Shown here: piece after piece, positions 1 to 7,368 of the stretch
Numbering within the stretch: the first letter of the stretch is position 1
Layout: each line of letters begins with the position of its first letter
Source: Actinomycetes bacterium
Lineage (GTDB): Bacteria; Actinomycetota; Actinomycetes; Actinomycetales; Actinomycetaceae
Assembly (NCBI GenBank): GCA_023387755.1
Contig: JAEWHO010000032.1
Coordinates: 1-20,526 of the forward strand
DNA length: 20,526 bases
Direction: 5' to 3'
Notes under the pieces: generated by a model
What the model was told of the DNA's origin: nothing
What the model saw: the letters and a program-made list of their open reading frames with translations, nothing else
Database searches by the model: none
Position numbers and translations under genes: made by a program

Positions 1-66
1 CTCCGGAACCGACCGCCACTCCGACCGCACCCGCTCCGGAACCGACCGCCACTCCGACCGCACCCG
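1..66 (+). repeat. 33-bp perfect tandem repeat (2 copies visible)
   Basis: Bases 1-33 and 34-66 are identical. Each unit encodes 11 residues (APEPTATPTAP register) in the Pro/Thr linker of the surface protein. The array may extend left beyond the window. Confidence 0.95.
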
Positions 67-1286
67 CGCCAACTCCTTCCCCCGATCCAACACCGGTTAA
101 GGACCCGTGGCGTACCTGTATTGGTGATCGTGCTGGACTGACGGCTGGGCACGTAGATATTGGAGCGTGGTTGGATGGAAATCAGTTGAAGTCTTATCTG
201 CAGGATGACACCGGGACAGTAGATCACGGTAGCGTTAATCGGGAGATCTCAAATACCGCTCTGATTGTCAGTGACGCTGCCAGGAGTAAGCGATCTCCAA
301 AACAGGCGGGGGAGCAGTGGGATTTCCTCGGAGCGATTGGTCAGGTGGCGTACGTACTGCCTGAGCAGCAAAAGCAGGGCGTTATTTGGCCGGGATGGTC
401 CACTCAGCAGGTGGATTATGCCCAGCTGGACGGACCGCTTCAACTACATCTGGCATCATTCTCTGGTCCAGGGGCTATGCGTGTGGCAGTCACGCAAGAT
501 TTTGGTGCCAAATCGAGTGTTCTAATGGATACTGCGTATCCGGATCGCAATGTTATTGAATTGCCCTTTGCCACCCACACTCACGCATATTGGGTTTTTG
601 ATAAACCGGGTGTTTATACTCTCGGATTGCACTACATCGGGCGACTCAAAGACGGGACGGCACTTGATTCTGGGGTTCAGGAATTGCAATTTGTAGTCGG
701 TTCAACGACCACATGTGCTGCCCCAGCTCCGCAACCCACTCCATCTCCGACTGATCCAGGCCCCGGCAAGCCGGACCCGGGCAAGCCAGATCCAGGCAAG
801 CCGGATCCCGCCCCGGGTAAACCAGACCCCGGCAACCCCGATCCAGGCGCTCCCGCGCCGGGCGCTCCGGATAGCCCCAACCCCGATTCGGGTACGGGCA
901 GTGGTGGTGCGACTCCGCCAGGAGCGAAGCTCGCAGCTGGACTCTTAGATGCTGCCATCACACCCGCCGGACTTATGTCAGGGCAGACTGGTGCGCTGGC
1001 GGTGGGAACTCCGGTTGCGGACGCAGCTGTAGAGGCGACGCCGGAGCCGACCGAAGACCCCTCCGCCGATCCTGATGAAGCTGGGTCTGACGCAAACCAG
1101 CAGAGTCCTTTCTTGGCATCCGACTCCACCAAGGAGTCTCAGCCTTCCCCCTTAGCGGTAGGAAGCACTGCCGACTCCCCGCCCTTCTGGGCTGGGTATG
1201 AGGCTCCGCTGACGGCGTTATTAGTTCTGTTCGTAGTGGGAATGGTGACCGCATTCTTTAGCAGGCGAGAAGCTGCCAAGGGGTAA
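1..1286 (+). CDS. Choice-of-anchor M / actinobacterial surface-anchored protein, 5' partial
   Basis: The reading frame (codons from base 3) is open from the left edge, so the start lies outside the window; 427 residues are visible. It begins with a Pro/Thr-rich linker, then a domain opening with GHVDIGAWLDG, a pattern typical of the actinobacterial surface-anchored (TIGR03769, choice-of-anchor M) domain. Within it are FATHTHAYWVFDKPGVYTL and a conserved-looking Val/Gly-rich strand pattern. A Pro-Gly-Lys repeat linker follows, then an Ala/Glu/Asp-rich stretch, one C-terminal membrane helix (about LTALLVLFVVGMVTAFF) and a short basic tail (SRREAAKG). I see no LPXTG sorting signal, so anchoring is probably by the membrane helix. 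Proteins of this family usually sit beside a metal-type ABC transporter (anchored-repeat type), so such genes may lie upstream; that is inference. The gene ends at a TAA just before a strong hairpin. Confidence 0.8.
   Translation, partial: PEPTATPTAPAPEPTATPTAPAPTPSPDPTPVKDPWRTCIGDRAGLTAGHVDIGAWLDGNQLKSYLQDDTGTVDHGSVNREISNTALIVSDAARSKRSPKQAGEQWDFLGAIGQVAYVLPEQQKQGVIWPGWSTQQVDYAQLDGPLQLHLASFSGPGAMRVAVTQDFGAKSSVLMDTAYPDRNVIELPFATHTHAYWVFDKPGVYTLGLHYIGRLKDGTALDSGVQELQFVVGSTTTCAAPAPQPTPSPTDPGPGKPDPGKPDPGKPDPAPGKPDPGNPDPGAPAPGAPDSPNPDSGTGSGGATPPGAKLAAGLLDAAITPAGLMSGQTGALAVGTPVADAAVEATPEPTEDPSADPDEAGSDANQQSPFLASDSTKESQPSPLAVGSTADSPPFWAGYEAPLTALLVLFVVGMVTAFFSRREAAKG
765..809 (+). repeat. 15-bp tandem repeat encoding GKPDP
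   Basis: Three near-identical 15-bp units at 765-779, 780-794 and 795-809 encode GKPDP three times. A degenerate continuation (APGKPDPGNPDPGAPAPGAP) runs to about 870. It probably forms an extended wall-spanning stalk before the membrane anchor. Confidence 0.9.
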
Positions 1287-1293
1287 AGATAGA

Positions 1294-1327
1294 CGCGGGG
1301 GCGGTGGTCTTAGCCACCGCCCCCGCG
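1294..1327. terminator. Bidirectional hairpin between convergent genes
   Basis: A perfect 14-bp GC-rich stem (1294-1307 with 1314-1327) with a 6-base loop lies 8 bases after the surface-protein stop and 10 bases beyond the trhO stop. There is no U-tract on either side, so termination is inferred from position and stem strength. Confidence 0.75.
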
Positions 1328-1337
1328 CATCTGCCTG

Positions 1338-2222
1338 CTAGAGCTTAGTTGCGGCGCACCGACTGCAGTAAGGAGTAGCTGACTCACAGTCGGAGCATCG
1401 TAAGAACAACTCGCGGCATGACGGATCGGCACAGTTTACATAGCTAGCGGTCGGCTCGCCGCACGATTGACAGCGGCCGAGGGAGACGGCGTCGTCGGAA
1501 AACTCCATATGCATACGTTTGTCAAAAACGTATAGGGAGCCCTCCCACAGGCCCTTATTCCCGTACGCCTCCCCGTAGCGCACAATCCCGCCGTCTAGCT
1601 GGTACACCTCTTGGAAACCACGATTCTTCATTAGTACCGAAAGCACCTCACAGCGGATCCCACCGGTGCAGTAGGTGACGACAGCGCGGTTCTTCAGGTC
1701 ATCGTATTTACCGGATTCGAGTTCAGCGATGAAATCACGGGTAGTGCGGGTGTCCGGCACGACGGCGTCGCGGAACCGCCCGATTTCCGCCTCCATGGCA
1801 TTGCGGCCATCAAAGAAAACGACGTCGTCACCGCGCTCCTCAACCAACGCATGGAGCTCAGACGGTTTCAGATGGATACCACCACCCAGGACGCCGGCAG
1901 TAGTCACTTTCAGCTCCTCTGGGCACCCAAAGGTCACGAGTTCAGGGCGCACCTTAACGCTGAGACGGGGGAAGTCATCGCCGGTGCCGTCGGACCATTT
2001 AATGTCGGCATTCTTGAAGGGGGCGTAGCTGCGGGTCGCCCGCACATACTGCTTCACAGCATCGATCTGCCCGCCGACCGTTGCGTTGATCCCATCGGGC
2101 GAAATAATAATGCGCCCCTTGAGCTGGTGGCGTTCGCACAACGCCTGCTGCCACAGCCTAATTGCCTCCGGATCGGCTAGGGGAGTGAAGACATAGAAAA
2201 GCACAATTTTGGGCAGAGACAT
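1338..2222 (-). CDS. trhO: tRNA uridine(34) hydroxylase, rhodanese family
   Basis: 294 aa, the normal length for the TrhO/YceA (UPF0176) family, which hydroxylates uridine 34 of certain tRNAs in an oxygen-dependent reaction. The N-terminal domain carries SPDGINATVGG (41-51). The rhodanese domain has the active-site loop CTGGIRC with catalytic Cys185 and Arg190. The C-terminal tail has eight cysteines (251, 254, 264, 269, 276, 279, 286, 289) in four pairs, a likely zinc-binding module as in the longer members of the family. It stands alone and converges on the surface protein. No Shine-Dalgarno precedes the ATG; instead TAGAAT lies six bases upstream, so the mRNA may be leaderless. The family assignment is firm; the exact tRNA substrates are not shown here. 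Confidence 0.93.
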   Translation of the reverse strand: MSLPKIVLFYVFTPLADPEAIRLWQQALCERHQLKGRIIISPDGINATVGGQIDAVKQYVRATRSYAPFKNADIKWSDGTGDDFPRLSVKVRPELVTFGCPEELKVTTAGVLGGGIHLKPSELHALVEERGDDVVFFDGRNAMEAEIGRFRDAVVPDTRTTRDFIAELESGKYDDLKNRAVVTYCTGGIRCEVLSVLMKNRGFQEVYQLDGGIVRYGEAYGNKGLWEGSLYVFDKRMHMEFSDDAVSLGRCQSCGEPTASYVNCADPSCRELFLRCSDCESATPYCSRCAATKL

Positions 2223-2228
2223 GAGTTC

Positions 2229-2234
2229 ATTCTA
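2229..2234 (-). promoter_or_regulatory. Candidate -10 box for leaderless trhO
   Basis: TAGAAT sits exactly six bases before the trhO ATG on the minus strand, where a transcript would start at or next to the initiation codon. A second -10-like TATAGA (2246-2251) could instead give a short leader. Confidence 0.4.
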
Positions 2235-2334
2235 GCTGCCAGACCTCTATACTGTTAGATCGGCTTTTTGGGAACCTGCAGTAATCCAGTGGGTCAGTCA
2301 GGATTTACGACGTGGCGTAGAAGATGAAAACGAA

Positions 2335-2364
2335 ACTCGGGGCACCGCGTACAGTGCCCCGAGT
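2335..2364 (-). terminator. Rho-independent terminator of the tRNA-Pro transcript
   Basis: An 11-bp perfect stem (2335-2345 with 2354-2364) with an 8-base loop begins about 10 bases past the tRNA 3' end. On the minus strand it is followed by TTTCGTTTTC, a T-rich tail. Confidence 0.85.
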
Positions 2365-2374
2365 ATTCAACGAG

Positions 2375-2448
<74 letters not shown>

Positions 2449-2458
2449 TGCCTTCCCT

Positions 2459-2487
2459 ACTATAGCCGTCACGGGACGGGAAGAAAA
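2459..2487 (-). promoter_or_regulatory. Promoter of tRNA-Pro
   Basis: On the minus strand a good -10 TATAGT (2459-2464) is preceded after 17 bases by a weak -35 TTTTCT (2482-2487). The predicted start, about seven bases below the -10, falls about four bases before the mature tRNA 5' end, giving a very short leader for RNase P. Confidence 0.6.
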
Positions 2488-2553
2488 ATCCGCACCGCAT
2501 AAGCTCCACCACACCGACGTTTTAGTCGGCTACAGGAGTATTGTTACGGGAGT

Positions 2554-3537
2554 TTATATGTCCTCGCGGGCGCATTCGGTGAGCTTGAGGAGGGTGGCCT
2601 CAGGTTGGCAGAAAAGTCGAATGGGAGCATATGGGGAGGTCCCCAAGCCCCGCGAAATATGAACGTACATGCGGCTACTCGGCAGCTGCGGGCGGGGACG
2701 CAGGCGCCGCCATGGTTGGACCGGATCGGCGTTGGAGGGGGTGTTGGGGATGCGGCCGGGCCACCCTTGGAGGCCACTTGCGCGCCAGGATGGCAAATCA
2801 CAGTTCGTCACGAGAGCGCCATAACCAGGCAGAGCGACCTGGCCGCCGTGCGTGTGGCCCGCTAAAACTAGATCCATGCCGGCTGCAGCAAAGGCATCGA
2901 GAGCACGGCTGTAGGGGGCGTGGACGACGCCGATACGAAGGTCAGTCGCCGGTGGAACCGGAGGCATCTCGTCCAGGTCGATATGCGGATCGTCCATCCC
3001 GGCGAGGACCACCCGTCGGCCGGCCACCTCCACCTGGGCAGACGTATTGCGCAAATCGTGCCAACCGGCAGCCTGTAGGCAAGCAGCAAGCGACTCGTGG
3101 GGGAGTTCCTCACCCGGATCGTCTACCGGTGCGCTCGCCCCCGAACGCCACAGATACCGCAGCGGATTACGCCAGCGCGGCGCATAGTAATCATTGGAAC
3201 CGTAGACGAACGCACCCGGTAAATCGAGAAACGGCTCAAGGGCATCCATCACGGTCACAAGGGCTGCGGGACTGGACAGATTATCGCCCGTGTTCACGAT
3301 CAGATCGAGCGGTAACGTCCGTAACTCGCGAATCCATCGCATTTTCAGCTGCATTGAGGGCAGCATATGAAAATCGGACAGGTGCAGGATATGGAGCGGT
3401 TGGCTCCCCGGCGGTAGGACTGGCACCTCGTGATGCCGTAGCCGCATCCCCAGGCGTGCCTCCGCGACAGCCCCCAGCGTGAGCGCCCCAGCCAGACCAC
3501 CTGCAAGTGTTGCCAATAAGCGTGGCGTCGTCGTCAT
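2554..3537 (-). CDS. Membrane-associated metallophosphoesterase (YkuE-like)
   Basis: 327 aa calcineurin-like phosphoesterase. The N-terminus (about 7-27) is a hydrophobic signal or membrane anchor. The metal-binding motifs appear in order: D55-x-H57 (LSDFH), TGDN (D85), GSND (N115, in place of the usual GNHD), H206 (VVHAPY) and GHTHGG (H228, H230). Residues 256-287, before SRGLGTSPYAP, are a Pro/Arg-rich stretch that looks like an insertion compared with the compact loop usual in this family. The start has an ideal AGGAGG (3546-3551) eight bases upstream. It lies 35 bases downstream of the PBP gene in the same direction, as Rv3683 follows ponA2, so a shared transcript and a cell-envelope role are likely. 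The substrate is unknown. Confidence 0.9.
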   Translation of the reverse strand: MTTTPRLLATLAGGLAGALTLGAVAEARLGMRLRHHEVPVLPPGSQPLHILHLSDFHMLPSMQLKMRWIRELRTLPLDLIVNTGDNLSSPAALVTVMDALEPFLDLPGAFVYGSNDYYAPRWRNPLRYLWRSGASAPVDDPGEELPHESLAACLQAAGWHDLRNTSAQVEVAGRRVVLAGMDDPHIDLDEMPPVPPATDLRIGVVHAPYSRALDAFAAAGMDLVLAGHTHGGQVALPGYGALVTNCDLPSWRASGLQGWPGRIPNTPSNADPVQPWRRLRPRPQLPSSRMYVHISRGLGTSPYAPIRLFCQPEATLLKLTECAREDI

Positions 3538-3572
3538 AAAAACAGCCTCCTAGGCGCGGTTATCGCCACGAA

Positions 3573-5978
3573 TCACGGCCCTGTGGAGGGGAAGATGACG
3601 ATGGAGGCACCGGGCTCAGCCGAACTTGCGGATTGCGCTGCAACCACGCCGGACTGCCATTCGGATTTTCGGCCGGCACCTACCTCCGCACTGAATCCGG
3701 CGCGAGAGAGCAGTGTTTTCGCGTCAGCGACGGTTCGACCGACCACATTGGGTACTGCCTTCTGTTCCTCCGACGTGGGCTTGACCTCGTGGTCGTCCTG
3801 CTTATCGCGATTCTTCTTGCCACCGGATATCAGCTGCTGGTCAGGGGCCGGGAACTGCATGACTTCCGCGCCCTGCAAAGCCACGTCCATATAGTTCTTC
3901 CAGGTGGGGGCGGGGATGAGGCCGCCATAGAGCATACCGACATAGCGGCCATTGACGCGCTGGTAGTTCATAGACTTTGAGCCGTCGAAGTGCCCCATCC
4001 ACACCGAGGCGGCCAGCTGCGGGGTGTACCCCAGGAACCAAGCGTGGAAGTTATTGTTCGTGGTGCCGGTCTTACCGGCGACCGGACGGCCCGGCAGTTG
4101 GGCCTTGGCGCCGGTGCCGCCAGGGGAAACCACCTGTTGCATCGCGTACGTAGCGGTAGCGGCGACCTCCGGCGGGATCGTCTGCTCGCAGGTGATTGGC
4201 GGTACCTCGACGGCCTCGCCGTCAGGCTTCACAACTTCGGTAATGGCAATCGGCATGCACCGCTTCCCATTGGCCGCAAGTGTGGCCGCCACATTTGCCA
4301 TGGTCAACGGAGTGAGCTCGTTCGTGCCGAGTACCATCGCCGGGTTGGGGAGTAGTTCGCTACCATCGCCGCGCTCGAGGGCACCCAGGTCGTTTGCCGT
4401 CTTGCGGATATTACACATATCTAGCTTGGAGGCCATCTCCGCAAAGGGCCGGTTCACCGAGTGTTTCGTTGCGTTGAGCACGGACATCGAATTGCCGCCG
4501 GGGCCCTGTTCCATATTCTTTGGGCTCCAGCCCTTAGAGCCGAGATTGTGTTCAGGGGCGCAGGGGATCTTGAAATCCTTGGGACCGTAATGGCCCTTTT
4601 GCGCAGCTACTGATTCCGCTAGCGAATGCCCCGCCCGCAACCACTCGACCAGAGCGAACACCTTACCCGTCGAGCCGGTTTGGTAGCCAAAGCCGCCACC
4701 GTACTTCTTACCTACCGACAGGTTGATCTTCTTAGCCCGGGCATTCTCCGGCGTCGGATCGCCATAAACGGAGTTTTGCGCCATCGCGACGATCTTCCCG
4801 GTGCCGGGCTCAATCGAATCCACCGCGACGTCAATATTTGACGGATCGTCCAGCGGGACTGCGCTCAGTGCAGCGTTGTAGGCAGCTTCCTGCTTGGCCG
4901 GATCCAGCGTCGTCTTAATCGTTAAACCGCCGCGGTACAGGAGGCGACGACGATCTTCCGGGGTAGCCCCGAAATGCTCATCGTTCAAAATGATCTGCGT
5001 GACATACTCGCAGAAATACGCGGCATTGCCGGCAGTCGAACAGCCCTGGCGCATCTCCTGCGGTTTGAGCATATCTTCGACTTTCTGGCTTGCGGCTTCC
5101 GCTTTCTCCTCCGCGGTAATAAAACCGTCGCGCTCCATGGCATCCAGTACCAGGGCCCGGCGCTGAGTGGCATTTTCCGGATTACGTAGCGGATTGTACT
5201 TCTGCGGAGACTGTGTGATCCCCGCCAAGAGTGCCGCTTCGGAGATTGTCAAGTCTGCCGCATGCTTGGAGAAGTAGCGCTGCGAGGCTGCTTCCACCCC
5301 GTACACCGAAGGCCCAAAGGGGGCAATGTTGAGATAGCCAGCGAGGATTTCTTCCTTGGTGTGATGCTTTTCCAGCGTCACCGCCAGCTTGGCTTCACGT
5401 AGTTTACGGCCGTAATTCTGCACCCGCGCCGCTTGGATGCCGGCCTCATCCCCTGCCACGAGGGCGCGCTCGATCAGCGCATTCTTGACGTACTGCTGGG
5501 TAAGAGTGGAGGCGCCCTCCACGTTATCCTTCACCGCATTGTTCACTAGGGCACGCGCGATACCTTCCGGGTCCACGCCCTTGTGCTCATAAAAACGCCG
5601 GTCCTCAATCGACACCACCGCATGCTGGATATGAGGGCTGATTTGCTCCAGCGGAACCACGATGCGGTTGTCGGCAAAGAAGGAGGCGACGCGCGAGCCA
5701 TCTGCCGCAACCATCACCGACCGTTGCGAAGGCGCATCCATCTGGATCTCATCGGGCAGGTCATCAAACATTGAGGTACCGGCCTGGGCGGTGGTCGAAG
5801 CTGCTAATACTACGGGCAAACTCAGGCCCGTCATGACGACCCCACCGGCGGTTACCAGCAGCACGAAGGTTAAGACCAACGACAAAATCTGCGACGGGTT
5901 GCTGGCCCGCCGGCTATTTCTCTTCGATGAAGGTTGCGGCATAGTCCCCACTTTACGGCCCATTCCCCTCCAGGTCAC
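3573..5978 (-). CDS. Bifunctional class A penicillin-binding protein with PASTA domain (PonA2-like)
   Basis: 801 aa. It polymerises and cross-links peptidoglycan on the outer face of the membrane. A basic N-terminal tail is followed by a membrane helix (about 31-60). The glycosyltransferase domain has the catalytic Glu in SIEDRRFYEHKG (E125) and the second acidic motif EGASTLTQQYVKN (E154). The transpeptidase domain has STGK (S436, K439), SVN (507-509) and KTGTT (K636). A Lys/Asp-rich linker leads to one PASTA domain (about 740-801). Several cysteines (313, 323, 473, 522) lie in the outer part. The GTG at 5978 has no Shine-Dalgarno; the in-frame ATG at 5963 is preceded by GGAGGGG only a few bases away, and another ATG lies at 5942, so the start is uncertain. 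The gene is divergent from the whiB gene and upstream of the phosphoesterase, as in mycobacterial ponA2. Confidence 0.93.
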   Translation of the reverse strand: MTWRGMGRKVGTMPQPSSKRNSRRASNPSQILSLVLTFVLLVTAGGVVMTGLSLPVVLAASTTAQAGTSMFDDLPDEIQMDAPSQRSVMVAADGSRVASFFADNRIVVPLEQISPHIQHAVVSIEDRRFYEHKGVDPEGIARALVNNAVKDNVEGASTLTQQYVKNALIERALVAGDEAGIQAARVQNYGRKLREAKLAVTLEKHHTKEEILAGYLNIAPFGPSVYGVEAASQRYFSKHAADLTISEAALLAGITQSPQKYNPLRNPENATQRRALVLDAMERDGFITAEEKAEAASQKVEDMLKPQEMRQGCSTAGNAAYFCEYVTQIILNDEHFGATPEDRRRLLYRGGLTIKTTLDPAKQEAAYNAALSAVPLDDPSNIDVAVDSIEPGTGKIVAMAQNSVYGDPTPENARAKKINLSVGKKYGGGFGYQTGSTGKVFALVEWLRAGHSLAESVAAQKGHYGPKDFKIPCAPEHNLGSKGWSPKNMEQGPGGNSMSVLNATKHSVNRPFAEMASKLDMCNIRKTANDLGALERGDGSELLPNPAMVLGTNELTPLTMANVAATLAANGKRCMPIAITEVVKPDGEAVEVPPITCEQTIPPEVAATATYAMQQVVSPGGTGAKAQLPGRPVAGKTGTTNNNFHAWFLGYTPQLAASVWMGHFDGSKSMNYQRVNGRYVGMLYGGLIPAPTWKNYMDVALQGAEVMQFPAPDQQLISGGKKNRDKQDDHEVKPTSEEQKAVPNVVGRTVADAKTLLSRAGFSAEVGAGRKSEWQSGVVAAQSASSAEPGASIVIFPSTGP

Positions 5979-6025
5979 TACTGCAGCGGGGTGAGATGCG
6001 TGGAGGGTTCAAAATGCGGAGAAAA

Positions 6026-6031
6026 ATTATG
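6026..6031 (-). promoter_or_regulatory. Candidate -10 of the PBP gene
   Basis: CATAAT on the minus strand lies in the AT-rich part of the 114-base divergent region between the PBP and whiB genes. No convincing -35 is seen at the right distance. Confidence 0.3.
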
Positions 6032-6092
6032 ATTTCACACTCTGACCTTTCTGGGCTAAGTTGAAGGTATCGAAGCAAGCGTGGGAGGAACC

Positions 6093-6449
6093 ATGGCAGT
6101 CAAAGAAGACCAAACGTGGGCCGCACAAGCCCTGTGTGCTGGCGACGAGCCCGATGCATTGTTCGTGCGTGGGGCGGCTCAGCGTGAGGTAAGAGTGCGC
6201 TGCTTCTCATGCCCGGTACGCATGGAATGTTTGATTGACGCCCTCGAATCTAATGTCAGCTACGGCGTGTGGGGTGGCCTGACTGAGCGAGAACGGCGGG
6301 CACTAGTTCGTCAATACCCAGACGTCACCGATTGGCGTGAGTGGCTTGATTCGGACAACGACGTAGTCGCCGAACTTAAATCGCCGAGCGCTCCGCGCAT
6401 TATCACCCGATTGCGCCGCCGGCAGGCGGCTACGCGCGCAAAGAGCTGA
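6093..6449 (+). CDS. whiB4: WhiB-family iron-sulfur transcriptional regulator, WhiB4-like
   Basis: 118 aa from the ATG at 6093, chosen because GGGAGGA precedes it closely; an in-frame GTG at 6081 is inside that Shine-Dalgarno region. The four cluster cysteines are C15, C37, C40 and C46 (C-x2-C-x5-C), followed by the WhiB turn GVWGG and the basic ERERRALVRQ helix. The stretch DALFVRGAAQRE and the ending after VRQYPDVTDW closely resemble mycobacterial WhiB4, a redox-sensing [4Fe-4S] protein. The C-terminus is Arg/Lys-rich. The position beside a PonA2-type PBP supports WhiB4 rather than another WhiB. The usual partner is a sigma-factor C-terminal region; no target is visible here. Confidence 0.93.
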   Translation: MAVKEDQTWAAQALCAGDEPDALFVRGAAQREVRVRCFSCPVRMECLIDALESNVSYGVWGGLTERERRALVRQYPDVTDWREWLDSDNDVVAELKSPSAPRIITRLRRRQAATRAKS

Positions 6450-6503
6450 CCGGCGCCGTCGCTTCTATCAGTTCCTATATCTAGGTCGCTAGCGCTAGCA
6501 GAG

Positions 6504-6539
6504 CAGGCCCGGCCCCTGATTCCCCAGGGGCCGGGCCTG
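6504..6539 (+). terminator. Strong hairpin terminator after whiB
   Basis: A perfect 15-bp GC-rich stem (6504-6518 with 6525-6539) with a 6-base loop lies 55 bases after the whiB stop. It has only a weak T-containing tail (CTTATGCTTT). A 12-bp perfect palindrome, GCTAGCGCTAGC (6488-6499), lies just before it. Confidence 0.75.
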
Positions 6540-6589
6540 GGCTTATGCTTTGGCGTTCCAGCGGGCAGACGGAGCCCGGGCCGAACCGT

Positions 6590-6595
6590 TAGGCT
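6590..6595 (+). promoter_or_regulatory. Candidate -10 box for a leaderless DUF4177-ridA transcript
   Basis: TAGGCT lies seven bases before the ATG at 6603, and no Shine-Dalgarno is present between them. This fits transcription starting at the initiation codon. Confidence 0.4.
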
Positions 6596-6602
6596 GGGTT
6601 CC

Positions 6603-6764
6603 ATGACTACTTGGGAATACGCAACAATACCGCTACTAATTCACAACACGAAGGCCATCCTCGACCAGTGGGGCGCGGACGGCTGGGAGCTGGTCCAGGT
6701 GGTACCGGGCCCGGAGGGCTCCACCAACCTGGTTGCCTACCTCAAACGCCCGCAGGAGGACTAA
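6603..6764 (+). CDS. Small DUF4177 protein
   Basis: 53 aa. The sequence begins MTTWEYATIPLL and includes ILDQWGADGWELVQVVPGP and LVAYLKRP, the WEY...GWELV pattern of DUF4177. Its function is unknown. It resembles the small mycobacterial protein I remember as Rv3678A, which likewise sits beside the RidA-type gene. Its TAA is followed at once by the ATG of the RidA-family gene, whose Shine-Dalgarno (GGAGG, 6755-6759) lies inside this gene's last codons, so the two are surely co-translated. It has no cysteines and no membrane segment. It has no Shine-Dalgarno of its own and may be translated from a leaderless mRNA. Confidence 0.88.
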   Translation: MTTWEYATIPLLIHNTKAILDQWGADGWELVQVVPGPEGSTNLVAYLKRPQED

Positions 6765-7223
6765 ATGACGCATTCGCAACGCCTGACTGAGCTCGGGATT
6801 ACGCTCCCGCAGGTGGCCGCTCCCGTAGCCGCCTATGTACCGGCCGTGCAGCACGCTGGGCTGGTGTGGACCTCCGGGCAGCTGCCGGTTCGGGATGGCA
6901 CGATGATCAGCACCGGCCTGGTGGGGAAGGACGCCAGCGTCGAGGACGCTACCGCAGCCGCCCGCCAGTGTGCTCTCAACGCGATTGCTGCGGCTGCCGC
7001 TGAGGTTGGTGGCATCGACAACCTCACGCGGGTAGTGAAGGTCGTTGGTTTCGTCGCTTCTGATCCGTCTTTCACCGGCCAGCCCCAGGTGATTAATGGG
7101 GCGTCGGAATTGCTTGCCGAGATCTTCGGGGAGGTCGGCGCGCATGCGCGCGCAGCCGTGGGGGTCGCAAGCTTGCCGCTGAACGTTTCCGTTGAGGTGG
7201 AAGTGGTTTTTGCTACCGAGTAA
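6765..7223 (+). CDS. RidA/YjgF-family protein (long actinobacterial type)
   Basis: 152 aa, longer than the 125-130 aa of typical RidA and similar to mycobacterial Rv3678c. Family features are WTSGQLPVRDG, GKDASVEDA, QCALNAIAAAAAEVGG, VKVVGFVASDP and the C-terminal HARAAVGVASLPLNVSVEVE, which holds the Arg that in true RidA deaminases binds the imine/enamine carboxylate. RidA proteins hydrolyse reactive 2-aminoacrylate, but this long subgroup has not, to my knowledge, been shown to do so. It is directly coupled to the DUF4177 gene and ends before a hairpin shared with the convergent crp gene. Confidence 0.88.
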   Translation: MTHSQRLTELGITLPQVAAPVAAYVPAVQHAGLVWTSGQLPVRDGTMISTGLVGKDASVEDATAAARQCALNAIAAAAAEVGGIDNLTRVVKVVGFVASDPSFTGQPQVINGASELLAEIFGEVGAHARAAVGVASLPLNVSVEVEVVFATE

Positions 7224-7259
7224 TTTCGCGACGACGGCGTAACCGCGCCAACCGCATAG

Positions 7260-7294
7260 CGCTGCGCCCGGAGGTGGAACCTCCGGGCGCAGCG
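7260..7294. terminator. Bidirectional hairpin between ridA-type gene and crp
   Basis: A perfect 16-bp stem (7260-7275 with 7279-7294) with a 3-base loop lies in the convergent gap. There is no U-tract on either strand. It is the longest stem in the window. Confidence 0.75.
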
Positions 7295-7368
7295 TCGTCG
7301 TCGGGAAAACCGCGCTAGCAGGAAGCTGCCCACACCGGGGCGCGACCATGCAGACGGAATAACCGCGG

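Noticed and set aside
765..870. Possible CRISPR-like repeat array
   Set aside because: The repeats are contiguous, 15 bp, in frame and without spacers; they encode a GKPDP protein repeat.
677..1132. A 151-codon minus-strand frame opposite the Pro-rich stalk
   Set aside because: It is the mirror of the repeat (Gly/Ser/Pro repeats) and has no independent coding signal.
2514..2529. Hairpin CCGAC/GTCGG after the phosphoesterase gene as a terminator
   Set aside because: The stem has only five pairs and no T-rich tail on the minus strand. It is too weak to call.
2631..3482. A 283-codon open frame on the plus strand opposite the phosphoesterase gene
   Set aside because: It is Arg/Pro/Gly-rich with no recognisable domain and lies wholly antisense to a gene with intact catalytic motifs and an ideal ribosome-binding site. 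High GC gives such shadow frames.
6024..6039. Possible Crp site in the PBP-whiB gap
   Set aside because: Only the right half (TCACA) matches; the left half at the right distance reads AAATT.
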